DNA from: DATLFA01 sp039934635
GTDB lineage: Bacteria; Actinomycetota; Acidimicrobiia; Acidimicrobiales; WLNW01
Reading direction: 5' to 3'
Assembly: GCA_039934635.1 (NCBI GenBank)
Contig: JBDTLT010000081.1
Coordinates: forward strand, 1 to 21,728
Length of the DNA stretch: 21,728 nt
The position numbers and the translations under genes are program-made. The notes under the pieces were generated by a model that saw only the letters and a program-made list of their open reading frames with translations, made no database searches and was not told the DNA's origin. Below are positions 6,628 through 13,821 of the stretch, in pieces (position 1 is the first letter of the stretch; the number at the start of each line of letters is the position of its first letter).

Positions 6628-8712
6628 TCAGCCGGCGATGACCAGTGAATCGACGGCGACCGCACCCGCGGCGTTGACGATGACCGGGTTGAGGTCGAGC
6701 TCGGCGATGCGATCGCCGCATGCGGTGGCGAGGCGGGCGACCGCCATGACCACCTCGACCAGCGCCTCGACGTTGGCGGCGGGACGACCGCGGGCGCCCT
6801 CCAGCAACGCGTAGCCGCGCAGTGATTCGATCATCTCGCGGGCATCGGCCGCATCGAGGGGCAGGGGACGCACGGCGACGTCGCGCAACACTTCGGCGAA
6901 GATGCCGCCGGTGCCAACCATCACGGCCGCCCCGAGCTGGCTGTCACGGGTGATCCCGACGATCATCTCGACGCCGTCGCGGGCCATCTGCTGCACGAGC
7001 ACGCCGTCGACGCGGGCGTTGGGATCTACCTTCTTGGCCCGATCGATGAACTCGGTGTAGATCGCCCGCACCGCGTCGGCATCGGCGACACCGACCTTGA
7101 CGAGGCCGACATCGCTCTTGTGCGGGAAGTCGGCCGACGCGATCTTCATCACGACCGGGTAACCGAACGAACTCGCCGCGTCCACCGCGGCATCCGCCGA
7201 CGTGGCGACGGCTTCGCCGACGAGGGGCACGCCGAACGATGACAACACAGTGCGCGCACTGTCGGCGTCGAGCGTGCCGCCGGCATCGAGCGCGGACTTT
7301 GCCGCGTCGTCGAGCGTTGCGGCAAGGACCGGCCGCGTGCGCAGCGAGGGGCGGCGAGCTTGATAGTCGTAGAACGCCCGCAACGCGCTGAAGCAATTGC
7401 GGAACGACCGGAACGTCGGCACACCCGACGCGACGACGTCGCCGAAAGCGGGCTCTTCGATCTTGTACGAATTCCAGGTGACGATCGTCGGGATCGGCGC
7501 CGTGGGCGACCACTTCAACACGTCGTTGGCGAGCGCAGTGGTCATCGGCCCGAGCGGCGCGGTGAGGCCGACCACGAGCACGTCGACATTGGGGTCAGCG
7601 GCGATGAGGTCGAGGATCTCGAGGCGGGTTTCCTGTGGGATCGACAGCACCAACGTGCCGCCGTTGTCGACAGGGTTGGACACCGTCAAGTACGTGGGGA
7701 TGATCTGGTGCAGCGCCTTTTGTGTCTCGAGCGTCAACTCGGGCAACGAGATGCCGTGCTTTTCGGCCTGCTCCATCATCAAAGTGCCGGAGCCGCCCGA
7801 GATCGAATACATGCACACGTTGGGCCCGGCGTCGGCGGGGAACTTCGAAAAGAGCGCAACGGTATCGAGCAGTTCGTCGAGATCACCCACGCGCGTGACC
7901 CCGTGTTGCGCGAACAGACCGTTGACCACGGCATCAGAGCCCGTGAGGTGACCGGTGTGCGAGCTCGCCATGCGAGAACCGGCCTCGGTCTCACCGATCT
8001 TCAACATCACGACGGGCTTGCCGTTGTCGTTGGCGGCCTGCAGCGCTTTGCGGAGTTGATCGGCCGATTTGAAGCCTTCGACGTAGGCACCGATGACCTG
8101 CGTGCCCTCGTCGTACGCGAAGTATTCGAGGAAGTCGCCGAGCTCGAGATCGACCTCGTTGCCCGTGGGAACCCAACGCGAAAAAGCGACGCCGAATTCG
8201 GACCCTTGGACCAAGGGCCGACCGTTGTGACCGCTTTGCGTCAGCAGCCCGATCTTGCCGTCGCGCCCTGACGCATGGGGCATCGGTTCGAACGCATTGG
8301 TGTTGGTGTTGGGACCGAAGACGCGAATGCCCCAACGCCTGGCCCGTTCGCCGAGGTCGCGCTCGATCGCCGCGCCTTCGGCTCCGACTTCGCTGAAGCC
8401 CGACGTGAACACCAGCGCGTACTTGATGCCCTTGGCGCCGATTTCGTCGATGACACCCGGCACGATCGGCGGAGCGACATTGACGACGGCCAACTCGACA
8501 TCGTCGGGGATGTCGGCCACCGACTTGTAGACAGGGATGTCACCGGCGACGGTGCCGCCGCGGGGGTTGACCAGATACCACCGCGTGCCAAAGCGGTCGT
8601 AACGGTTGTGCAGATCAGTGGCGGTGACGGTGTCGGCACCGTCGATGCGGCCGATGATCGCGGTGCCGTTCGGATGAAAGAATGATTCGAGGTCAGCGCG
8701 GGGCTGCGCCAT
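6628..8712 (-). CDS. ADP-forming acyl-CoA synthetase, CoA-binding domain first (acetate-CoA ligase family)
   Basis: A 694-residue NDP-forming acyl-CoA synthetase in the usual order. The CoA-binding domain comes first (about 8-145; a degenerate TAIIGRIDGA nucleotide loop and VFTSGFSEVG). The ligase-CoA domains follow (about 150-460), with the phosphohistidine motif SSHTGHLTGS, His252. The ATP-grasp_5 domain is C-terminal (about 478-694), with VVMKIASADFPHKSDVGLV (520-538) and ELDLNPVIV near the end. It differs from the paralogue at 202-2355 in the CoA loop: FGPNTNTNAF (132-141) replaces GPNCMG, and TQSGHNGRP replaces SQSGG. This suggests a different acyl or CoA-pocket geometry. ATG 8712 is chosen over an upstream extension because GGGAGA (8718-8723) lies 5 nt before it and the extension has no recognisable domain. 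It is probably monocistronic and divergent from the thiolase gene. Confidence 0.9.
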   Translation of the reverse strand: MAQPRADLESFFHPNGTAIIGRIDGADTVTATDLHNRYDRFGTRWYLVNPRGGTVAGDIPVYKSVADIPDDVELAVVNVAPPIVPGVIDEIGAKGIKYALVFTSGFSEVGAEGAAIERDLGERARRWGIRVFGPNTNTNAFEPMPHASGRDGKIGLLTQSGHNGRPLVQGSEFGVAFSRWVPTGNEVDLELGDFLEYFAYDEGTQVIGAYVEGFKSADQLRKALQAANDNGKPVVMLKIGETEAGSRMASSHTGHLTGSDAVVNGLFAQHGVTRVGDLDELLDTVALFSKFPADAGPNVCMYSISGGSGTLMMEQAEKHGISLPELTLETQKALHQIIPTYLTVSNPVDNGGTLVLSIPQETRLEILDLIAADPNVDVLVVGLTAPLGPMTTALANDVLKWSPTAPIPTIVTWNSYKIEEPAFGDVVASGVPTFRSFRNCFSALRAFYDYQARRPSLRTRPVLAATLDDAAKSALDAGGTLDADSARTVLSSFGVPLVGEAVATSADAAVDAASSFGYPVVMKIASADFPHKSDVGLVKVGVADADAVRAIYTEFIDRAKKVDPNARVDGVLVQQMARDGVEMIVGITRDSQLGAAVMVGTGGIFAEVLRDVAVRPLPLDAADAREMIESLRGYALLEGARGRPAANVEALVEVVMAVARLATACGDRIAELDLNPVIVNAAGAVAVDSLVIAG

Positions 8713-8745
8713 GAATGTCTCCCGTTTGGTGCGCAACTTCACCCC

Positions 8746-8751
8746 ACCGTA
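8746..8751 (-). promoter_or_regulatory. Possible -10 box for the 694-residue acyl-CoA synthetase gene
   Basis: TACGGT on the minus strand, followed by gg, would give a leader of roughly 26 nt containing the GGGAGA ribosome-binding site. The same TACGGTgg string precedes the gene starting at 18222. No good -35 is seen. Confidence 0.3.
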
Positions 8752-8761
8752 TTCGACTCCG

Positions 8762-8767
8762 TAGTGT
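8762..8767 (+). promoter_or_regulatory. Possible -10 box for the thiolase-like/DUF35 operon
   Basis: TAGTGT lies 34 nt before the TTG start at 8802. Unlike the leaderless genes here, this start has a strong Shine-Dalgarno sequence, so a short leader is expected. No clear -35. Confidence 0.3.
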
Positions 8768-8788
8768 GGCGCGGCATTCGCGCGAACC

Positions 8789-8800
8789 AGGGGGGTGAGG
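8789..8800 (+). promoter_or_regulatory. Ribosome-binding site fixing the TTG start at 8802
   Basis: AGGGGGGTGAGG ends 1 nt before the TTG, with the AGGGGG core about 6-7 nt away. The nearby GTG at 8795 is in another frame, and the next in-frame ATG comes only after the first family strand (VAIVGAA), so TTG is the credible start. Confidence 0.6.
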
Positions 8801-8801
8801 G

Positions 8802-9947
8802 TTGCAACGAAGAGTCGCCATCGTCGGGGCCGCGCTGTCCGATATCGGCCGGGTCGACGACAAGACGGCGTTCGAGCTCGTATACCAGGGCACGACACGC
8901 GCGCTCGCCGACGCCGGCCTGACGAAAGACGACGTCGGCGGCTTCATGTCGGGCGGGCTCGGGCAACTCGCGCCGGTGGAGATCTGCGAATACCTCGGCA
9001 TTCGCCCCTCGTGGGTCGAGGGCTCGATGGTCGGCGGGTCGGTATGGCAATTCATGCTCCAGCATGCGACGGCAGCCATCAGTGCCGGGTACGTCGACGT
9101 GGTGGTGCTCTCGTACGGTTCCACCACGCGCGCCGATCTCAAACAGGGGCGGCGCACGTCCGATCTCGTGATGTCGACGAGCGGGCCCAGCCAGTTCGAT
9201 TCGCCATGGGGCATCACGCTCATCAGCCGCTACGCGATGGCGGCGCGGCGACACATGGCGCAATACGGCACCACCATCGAGCAACTCGCCGAGATCGCGG
9301 TCTCGGCGCGCTACAACGCCGGGCTCAACCCCGACGCGTACTACCGCGAGCCCATAACGATCGATGACGTGCAATCCTCCCGCATGATCGCGGACCCGTT
9401 GACCAAGCTGCATTGCTGCATTCGCAGCGACGGCGGCGGCGCGGTCGTGCTGGCTTCAGAAGACCGTGCCCGCGACTGCAAGTCGGCGCCCGTGTGGATC
9501 CTCGGCACCGGCGAGGCCATCTCGCACGTCAACATGTCGCAGTGGCCCGACTTCACGCAGACGTCGTGCGTGCAGAGCGGCAAGCAGGCCTTCGGGCGCG
9601 CCGGTGTCACGCCGAGCGATATCGACGTCTGCTGCCTCTACGACTCGTTCACGTCGACGGTGCTGCTGACACTCGAAGGCCTCGGGTTCTGCAAGCCCGG
9701 CGAAGGTGGTGCCTTCGTCGAAGACGGCAAGCTGCGCGTCGGCGGAGCACTGCCGACAAACCCTGACGGGGGAGGGCTGTCGGCCTGTCATCCCGGACAG
9801 CGCGGCATGTTCTTGTTGGTCGAGGCAGCCAAGCAGTTGCGCAATGAGTGCGGCGATCGCCAAGTGCAGGGTGCGCAATTGGCGTGCGTCAACGGTACGG
9901 GCGGGCACCTCTCGTCGACGGGCACCGTCATCTTGGGAAGGGACTGA
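8802..9947 (+). CDS. Thiolase-superfamily protein without catalytic cysteines (SCP2-thiolase/Ltp2-like)
   Basis: A 381-residue thiolase-fold protein of the SCP-x/lipid-transfer group. It opens with RRVAIVGAALSDIG, has the AAISAGYVDVVVLSYG strand (91-106), YDSFTS at 280-285, and GGGLSACHPGQRG with the conserved His330. The N-terminal nucleophile position, normally in a C-x-S-G motif, reads GGSVWQF (78-84). The C-terminal Cys motif reads NGTGGHLSS (364-372). Both catalytic Cys are therefore missing, so ordinary thiolysis is unlikely. In steroid catabolism the thiolase-fold protein Ltp2 works with a DUF35 domain as a retro-aldolase. Here a DUF35 gene starts 4 nt after the stop, suggesting a similar C-C cleaving complex. 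The TTG start is set by a strong ribosome-binding site. A purely binding role is the alternative. Confidence 0.85.
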   Translation: MQRRVAIVGAALSDIGRVDDKTAFELVYQGTTRALADAGLTKDDVGGFMSGGLGQLAPVEICEYLGIRPSWVEGSMVGGSVWQFMLQHATAAISAGYVDVVVLSYGSTTRADLKQGRRTSDLVMSTSGPSQFDSPWGITLISRYAMAARRHMAQYGTTIEQLAEIAVSARYNAGLNPDAYYREPITIDDVQSSRMIADPLTKLHCCIRSDGGGAVVLASEDRARDCKSAPVWILGTGEAISHVNMSQWPDFTQTSCVQSGKQAFGRAGVTPSDIDVCCLYDSFTSTVLLTLEGLGFCKPGEGGAFVEDGKLRVGGALPTNPDGGGLSACHPGQRGMFLLVEAAKQLRNECGDRQVQGAQLACVNGTGGHLSSTGTVILGRD

Positions 9948-9951
9948 CGCG

Positions 9952-10359
9952 ATGAGCGAGCGTCCACCGATCAAAGCACCGCAGATCGACGCATCGACAC
10001 AAGAGTTCTGGGACGCGGCGCGGCGCGGCGTGTTGCGAATCAAGCACTGCAGCGACTGCGGCGCCAACCACTATTACCCCCGCCCGTTCTGCCCCAAGTG
10101 TTGGAGCACCAACGTCGACTGGTTCGACGCGGCGGGCACCGGCACGCTCTACACCTACTCCGTCGTGCACAGCAACGACTTGCCGGCGTTTCGCGATCGT
10201 GTGCCCTACGTGGTGGCCATCGTCGATCTCGACGAGGGGCCGCGCATGGAGACCAACATCGTCGACTGTCCCGTCGATGAGTTGCGGGTCGGTATGCGCG
10301 TCACCGTCACCTTCGAAGACGAAGGCGAGATCGTCCTCCCGCGCTTTCGCCCCTTCTGA
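9952..10359 (+). CDS. DUF35 zinc-ribbon/OB-fold protein, partner of the thiolase-like protein
   Basis: A 135-residue protein with the two DUF35 parts. A rubredoxin-like zinc ribbon has four Cys, CSDCG (33, 36) and CPKC (47, 50), and the OB fold follows (about 58-132) with GTGTLYTYSVVH and VPYVVAIVDLDEGPRM. These proteins bind acyl-CoA and complete the active site of thiolase-fold partners, as in Ltp2-ChsH2 and BbsA-BbsB. The N-terminal helix IDASTQEFWDAARRGVLRI is typical. The start codon lies 4 nt after the thiolase-like stop, with GGGAAGGG as ribosome-binding site inside the end of that gene, so the two are translationally linked. The gene ends 18 bp before the convergent SDR gene. Confidence 0.9.
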   Translation: MSERPPIKAPQIDASTQEFWDAARRGVLRIKHCSDCGANHYYPRPFCPKCWSTNVDWFDAAGTGTLYTYSVVHSNDLPAFRDRVPYVVAIVDLDEGPRMETNIVDCPVDELRVGMRVTVTFEDEGEIVLPRFRPF

Positions 10360-10377
10360 CGCCGTCCCAACAAGCGT

Positions 10378-11145
10378 TTAGCGGCCGACGACGGTGCCGC
10401 CATCGACGGGAAGGGCCACGCCCGTGACGAACGACGCCGCGTCCGAACAGAGCCAGACCGCGGCTGCCGCGATCTCGGCGGTCGAGCCGAGGCGCTTCAT
10501 CGGCGCCATCGCGGCCATCGCCTCGATGTTGTAGAAGCCCTGCTGCGCTTTTTCCGCGACGAGGGGCGTGAGCACGGTGCCGGGGCAGATTGCATTGACG
10601 CGTATGCCTTGGGTCGCGTAGTCGAGCGCGGCCACCTTGGTGATGCCAATGACACCGTGCTTGCTCGCCACGTAGGGCGGCATCGCAGCCATGGCAATCA
10701 GGCCAACACCCGACGACGTGTTGACGATCGCACCACCGCCCGCGCGCAACATTGCGGGGATCTCGAACTTCATGCACTGCCAAACACCGGTCAGGTTTAC
10801 GGCGATGATGGCGTCCCACGTCGAGCGGGGGCAGTCGACGGTATTGCCGCTGACCGGCGAGATGCCTGCGTTGTTGTGGGCGGCGTCGAGTCGGCCGTAG
10901 TGACTCATCGTTGTGTCGACCATCGCGGCGACCGATTCCTCGTCGGTGACGTCGACCGTCACGGGGAGCGCATCGCCACCGGCGTCACGAATGAGTCGAG
11001 CCGTTTCCTCGCCCCCCGCGGCGTCGATGTCGGCCACGACCACTCGTGCGCCCGCGTTGGCGAACGCCTGGGCCGATGCCCTGCCGATGCCACTCGCCGA
11101 GCCAGTGACGATCGCGACTTTCCCTTCCAGTGCCGACATGTTCAT
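10378..11145 (-). CDS. Short-chain dehydrogenase/reductase (classical SDR)
   Basis: A 255-residue classical SDR, an NAD(P)-dependent oxidoreductase of alcohol/ketone groups. It has the cofactor loop TGSASGIG (14-21), Asp39 in VVVADID (favouring NAD over NADP), NNAG (91-94), catalytic Ser145 and the YVASK motif (Tyr158, Lys162). ICPGTVLTPL follows the active site, and the C-terminus ends LPVDGGTVVGR. It is the last gene of the minus-strand operon. Its ATG overlaps the TGA of the upstream amidohydrolase (ATGA), implying translational coupling. In context it probably oxidises a hydroxyacyl intermediate, or a ring hydroxyl, of the pathway; the substrate is not determinable. Confidence 0.92.
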   Translation of the reverse strand: MNMSALEGKVAIVTGSASGIGRASAQAFANAGARVVVADIDAAGGEETARLIRDAGGDALPVTVDVTDEESVAAMVDTTMSHYGRLDAAHNNAGISPVSGNTVDCPRSTWDAIIAVNLTGVWQCMKFEIPAMLRAGGGAIVNTSSGVGLIAMAAMPPYVASKHGVIGITKVAALDYATQGIRVNAICPGTVLTPLVAEKAQQGFYNIEAMAAMAPMKRLGSTAEIAAAAVWLCSDAASFVTGVALPVDGGTVVGR

Positions 11146-12296
11146 CCCAGTCCGTAGAAATCGATTGCGTTACCACACACCATCGCGTGCTTCTCGTTTT
11201 CGGGCACGCCGATGAACGACTCTTCGATCACGCGCCGAGAGTATGGCCAGTCGTGACGGTGGTGGGGGTAGTCGGTCGACCACATGAGGTTGTTGACGCC
11301 GATCCAGTGGCGCGTCTGCACCGCGAACGGCTCGCGGATGAATGTGACCTTCCAGTTGCGGCGGAAGTAATCGCTCGGCAAAGAGCGCAGCGTCGACTTG
11401 GTCCACACGCGATTGCGCCACCAGTGGTCGTCCATGTGCTCGAGGAAGTGGGGGACCCATCCGGCACCGCACTCGACGGCGGCCATCTGCAGGGCAGGGA
11501 AGCGGTCGAACATGCCGCTGTAGATGAAGCGCGACAGCCATTCGGATGCACCCGCGACGGCGCCGCCCATCTGTTGCAGGCCCGGCAATTCACCGAACGC
11601 CGTCTGCGCGCTCTGCATCGCGCTACCCGCACCAGCCTTGCGCTTGCCCGCATGGGACAAGCCGGAGTGGATGTGCACCGGCATCTGCTCTTGTTCGGCG
11701 GCCTCCCAAAACGGGTCGTCGTCGGCACTGAGGTTCGCGCCGCCGGACGGGTAGGCGGAGAGGATCACACCGCGGAATCCGGCAGCCTTGGCGTCGCGCA
11801 ACCACTTGACCGCCGTAGTGACGTCGGTGGCGGGCATCTGGGCCAATCCCAGCAGGCGAGTGGGATCGACGGCGTTGAATTCGGTGGCCAACCATGTGTT
11901 GTAGGCGTCGAGCCCGGCGAGGTGGTACTCGTCGTCCTCTTGAGCCATGAACGTGCCCATCGTGCGTTGCGACGGGTAGATCACCTCGGCGTCGACACCA
12001 TCGATGTCCTGTTCGATCAACCGCTCTTTGCCGTCGAACGCGCCGGCACGGATGTCGTCATAGGTCCAGCCGTACCACGCGTTGTCTTCGTAGCGCTTGC
12101 CCCACTGGCCGGCGTTGGTCACGAGCCCGATCGGCATCGCCGGCGCACCGCGCACGAGCTCCCACGCGTCGCCGCCGAGCGGATCTTTCACCAGCCGCGG
12201 CATACGCGAATGGAAGCGCGGCGGCAGAAATTTCTCCCACAGGTGCGGCGGCTCGATCACGTGGCCGTCGGCCGAGATGATGCGGTAGCGATCCAT
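11142..12296 (-). CDS. ACMSD-type amidohydrolase (amidohydrolase_2 family)
   Basis: A 384-residue TIM-barrel metal enzyme of the amidohydrolase_2 family, which includes decarboxylases (ACMSD, gamma-resorcylate decarboxylase), hydratases and C-C hydrolases. The first metal motif is SADGHVIEP, with Asp10 in place of the usual first His, then His12. Further ligands are VHIHSG (His208, His210) and STDYPHH (Asp342). AAVECGAGWVPHFLEHMD (272-289) is the usual substrate-pocket strand. GAGGAAA lies 4 nt before the ATG at 12296. It follows the ligase stop by 10 nt and overlaps the SDR start by 4 nt. Being co-operonic with an acyl-CoA dehydrogenase and ligase, it probably acts on a pathway acid or CoA ester. 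Decarboxylase and hydrolase roles are both possible. Confidence 0.87.
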   Translation of the reverse strand: MDRYRIISADGHVIEPPHLWEKFLPPRFHSRMPRLVKDPLGGDAWELVRGAPAMPIGLVTNAGQWGKRYEDNAWYGWTYDDIRAGAFDGKERLIEQDIDGVDAEVIYPSQRTMGTFMAQEDDEYHLAGLDAYNTWLATEFNAVDPTRLLGLAQMPATDVTTAVKWLRDAKAAGFRGVILSAYPSGGANLSADDDPFWEAAEQEQMPVHIHSGLSHAGKRKAGAGSAMQSAQTAFGELPGLQQMGGAVAGASEWLSRFIYSGMFDRFPALQMAAVECGAGWVPHFLEHMDDHWWRNRVWTKSTLRSLPSDYFRRNWKVTFIREPFAVQTRHWIGVNNLMWSTDYPHHRHDWPYSRRVIEESFIGVPENEKHAMVCGNAIDFYGLG

Positions 12297-12306
12297 ATGA
12301 TTTCCT

Positions 12307-13821
12307 CTACAGCTGGGAACGTAAGCGGAACTTCTCGACCTTGCCGCTGGCGGTGCGCGGTAGCTCCGCGACGATCATTAACGCGTCGGGCAGCTTGTAG
12401 TGCGCAAGGTCGGCCTCCGCGAAACTGCGCAGCATTTCGAGCGTGGGCTCCTCGGCGGCGGCGCAGACCACGAAGGCCACGATGCGCTCACCGAGCATGT
12501 CGTCGGGCATGGCCACGATGGCGACGTCGGCCACCAACTCGTGGGCCCGCAGCGCGGTCTCGACTTCGATGCTGGAGATGTTGACACCGCCGCGGCGCAC
12601 GATGTCCTTCTTGCGGTCAACGAAGAAGAAATAGCCATCGGGGTCGAAGTAGCCGAGATCTCCGGTGAGGAACCAACCGTCGCGCACCGCGGCCTCGTTG
12701 GCCTCGTCATCATCGATGTAACCGCCGAACTGGATGCCCTCGAGCCGGAAGCCGACCTCGCCGACCTCGCCGGGTGCGGCTTCGGACCCGTCGGCGCGCC
12801 GCACCCGCATCGTCGAATCAGGAAACCGGCGGCCCGCCGAACCCGGCCGGCGCTCGTCGCCCAGCCGGGTATAGGTGCCGCTGCCGGCCTCGGTCATGCC
12901 GTACCAGTCGATGACCGGCGCGCCGAAGCGCTGTTCGATCGCGGGGGCGTTGGGACCGGACCCCAGCACGATCATCACGCGGAACCGGTTGGTGTGCTCC
13001 ATGACCGACGCCGTCCGCCCCATGAGGATGTTGACGATGGGGGCCAACGTGAACAACACCGATGGCCGGTAGCGGTCGACCACCGACCAGAAATTCGTGG
13101 CGGAGAACTTGCGCTGGAACACCGCGCTTGCGCCGTAACCCAACGCGCACTGCCACGCGCCCATGGCATTCGCATGGAACAACGGCGTGACGAACATGAT
13201 GCGGTCGGTGGGCTCGACGCCGAACATCTCGACGTAGTCGACTTGGCGGCCTTGCACGTCACTGTTGTGTGCAACCGCTTTGGGACGACCGGTCGTGGTA
13301 CCCGACGTGTACATCAACCCGGCGACGAACAGGTCGGGCGTCTCGCGAAGCCGGTGGCGCGCATCAGCGGGAGCGGCCGCGAGGAGTGCCTCGAACGAGT
13401 GCGTGCCGGCGGGGACGCCTTCGTCACCTACGACCAGTACGTGTTCGAGGTCGGGAAGCTCATCGGCAAGCCGGGACGCCCGCTCGGCGTGCGTCGCTTC
13501 GCAGACGAGCGCCCGCGAGCGCGAATGCTGCAATACGAACCGCATCTCCTTGTCGGACCACGCCGGGTTTGCCTGCACGGTCGCGACACCGACGGCGCTC
13601 GCACCGATGTACGCGTCGAACCAGTCGAACCGGTTGGGCAGCCAGATGCACACGCGATCGCCGACGTCGAGGCCAAGACGGTGTTGCGCGGCGTGCCCGA
13701 ATCGTTCGGCGCCGGCGACGACGGCGCCGTAGCTGCGCGCGCCTTCGGAGTCGGAGATGAGTGCGATGCGGTCGGGCGCCGCGTCCGCGTGCGGCCGGAT
13801 GAGGGCGTAGATGCCGCTCAT
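12307..13821 (-). CDS. AMP-forming acyl-CoA ligase (ANL superfamily)
   Basis: A 504-residue adenylate-forming acyl-CoA synthetase that makes acyl-AMP and then acyl-CoA. The P-loop is YTSGTTTGRPKAVAHN (171-186). FVTPLFHANAM (210-220), WYGMTEAG (306-313), WFLTGDLGYFD (383-393) and the hinge VDRKKDIVRRGG (401-412) follow. The adenylation lysine is Lys494 in RTASGKVEKFRL. Length and motif order are those of FadD/CaiC-like ligases. A much longer open frame exists, but ATG 13821 overlaps the TGA of the acyl-CoA dehydrogenase (ATGA at 13818-13821), and family homology begins there. It is the second gene of the operon and probably supplies the CoA ester used by that dehydrogenase. Confidence 0.92.
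   Translation of the reverse strand: MSGIYALIRPHADAAPDRIALISDSEGARSYGAVVAGAERFGHAAQHRLGLDVGDRVCIWLPNRFDWFDAYIGASAVGVATVQANPAWSDKEMRFVLQHSRSRALVCEATHAERASRLADELPDLEHVLVVGDEGVPAGTHSFEALLAAAPADARHRLRETPDLFVAGLMYTSGTTTGRPKAVAHNSDVQGRQVDYVEMFGVEPTDRIMFVTPLFHANAMGAWQCALGYGASAVFQRKFSATNFWSVVDRYRPSVLFTLAPIVNILMGRTASVMEHTNRFRVMIVLGSGPNAPAIEQRFGAPVIDWYGMTEAGSGTYTRLGDERRPGSAGRRFPDSTMRVRRADGSEAAPGEVGEVGFRLEGIQFGGYIDDDEANEAAVRDGWFLTGDLGYFDPDGYFFFVDRKKDIVRRGGVNISSIEVETALRAHELVADVAIVAMPDDMLGERIVAFVVCAAAEEPTLEMLRSFAEADLAHYKLPDALMIVAELPRTASGKVEKFRLRSQL

Noticed and set aside
6628..8898. 756-residue version of the second acyl-CoA synthetase
   Set aside because: The 62-residue extension overlaps the divergent thiolase-like gene and has no domain. 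GGGAGA precedes the ATG at 8712.
11130..12584. 484-codon plus-strand frame antisense to the amidohydrolase and ligase
   Set aside because: Shadow frame: it spans two real minus-strand genes and has no motif.
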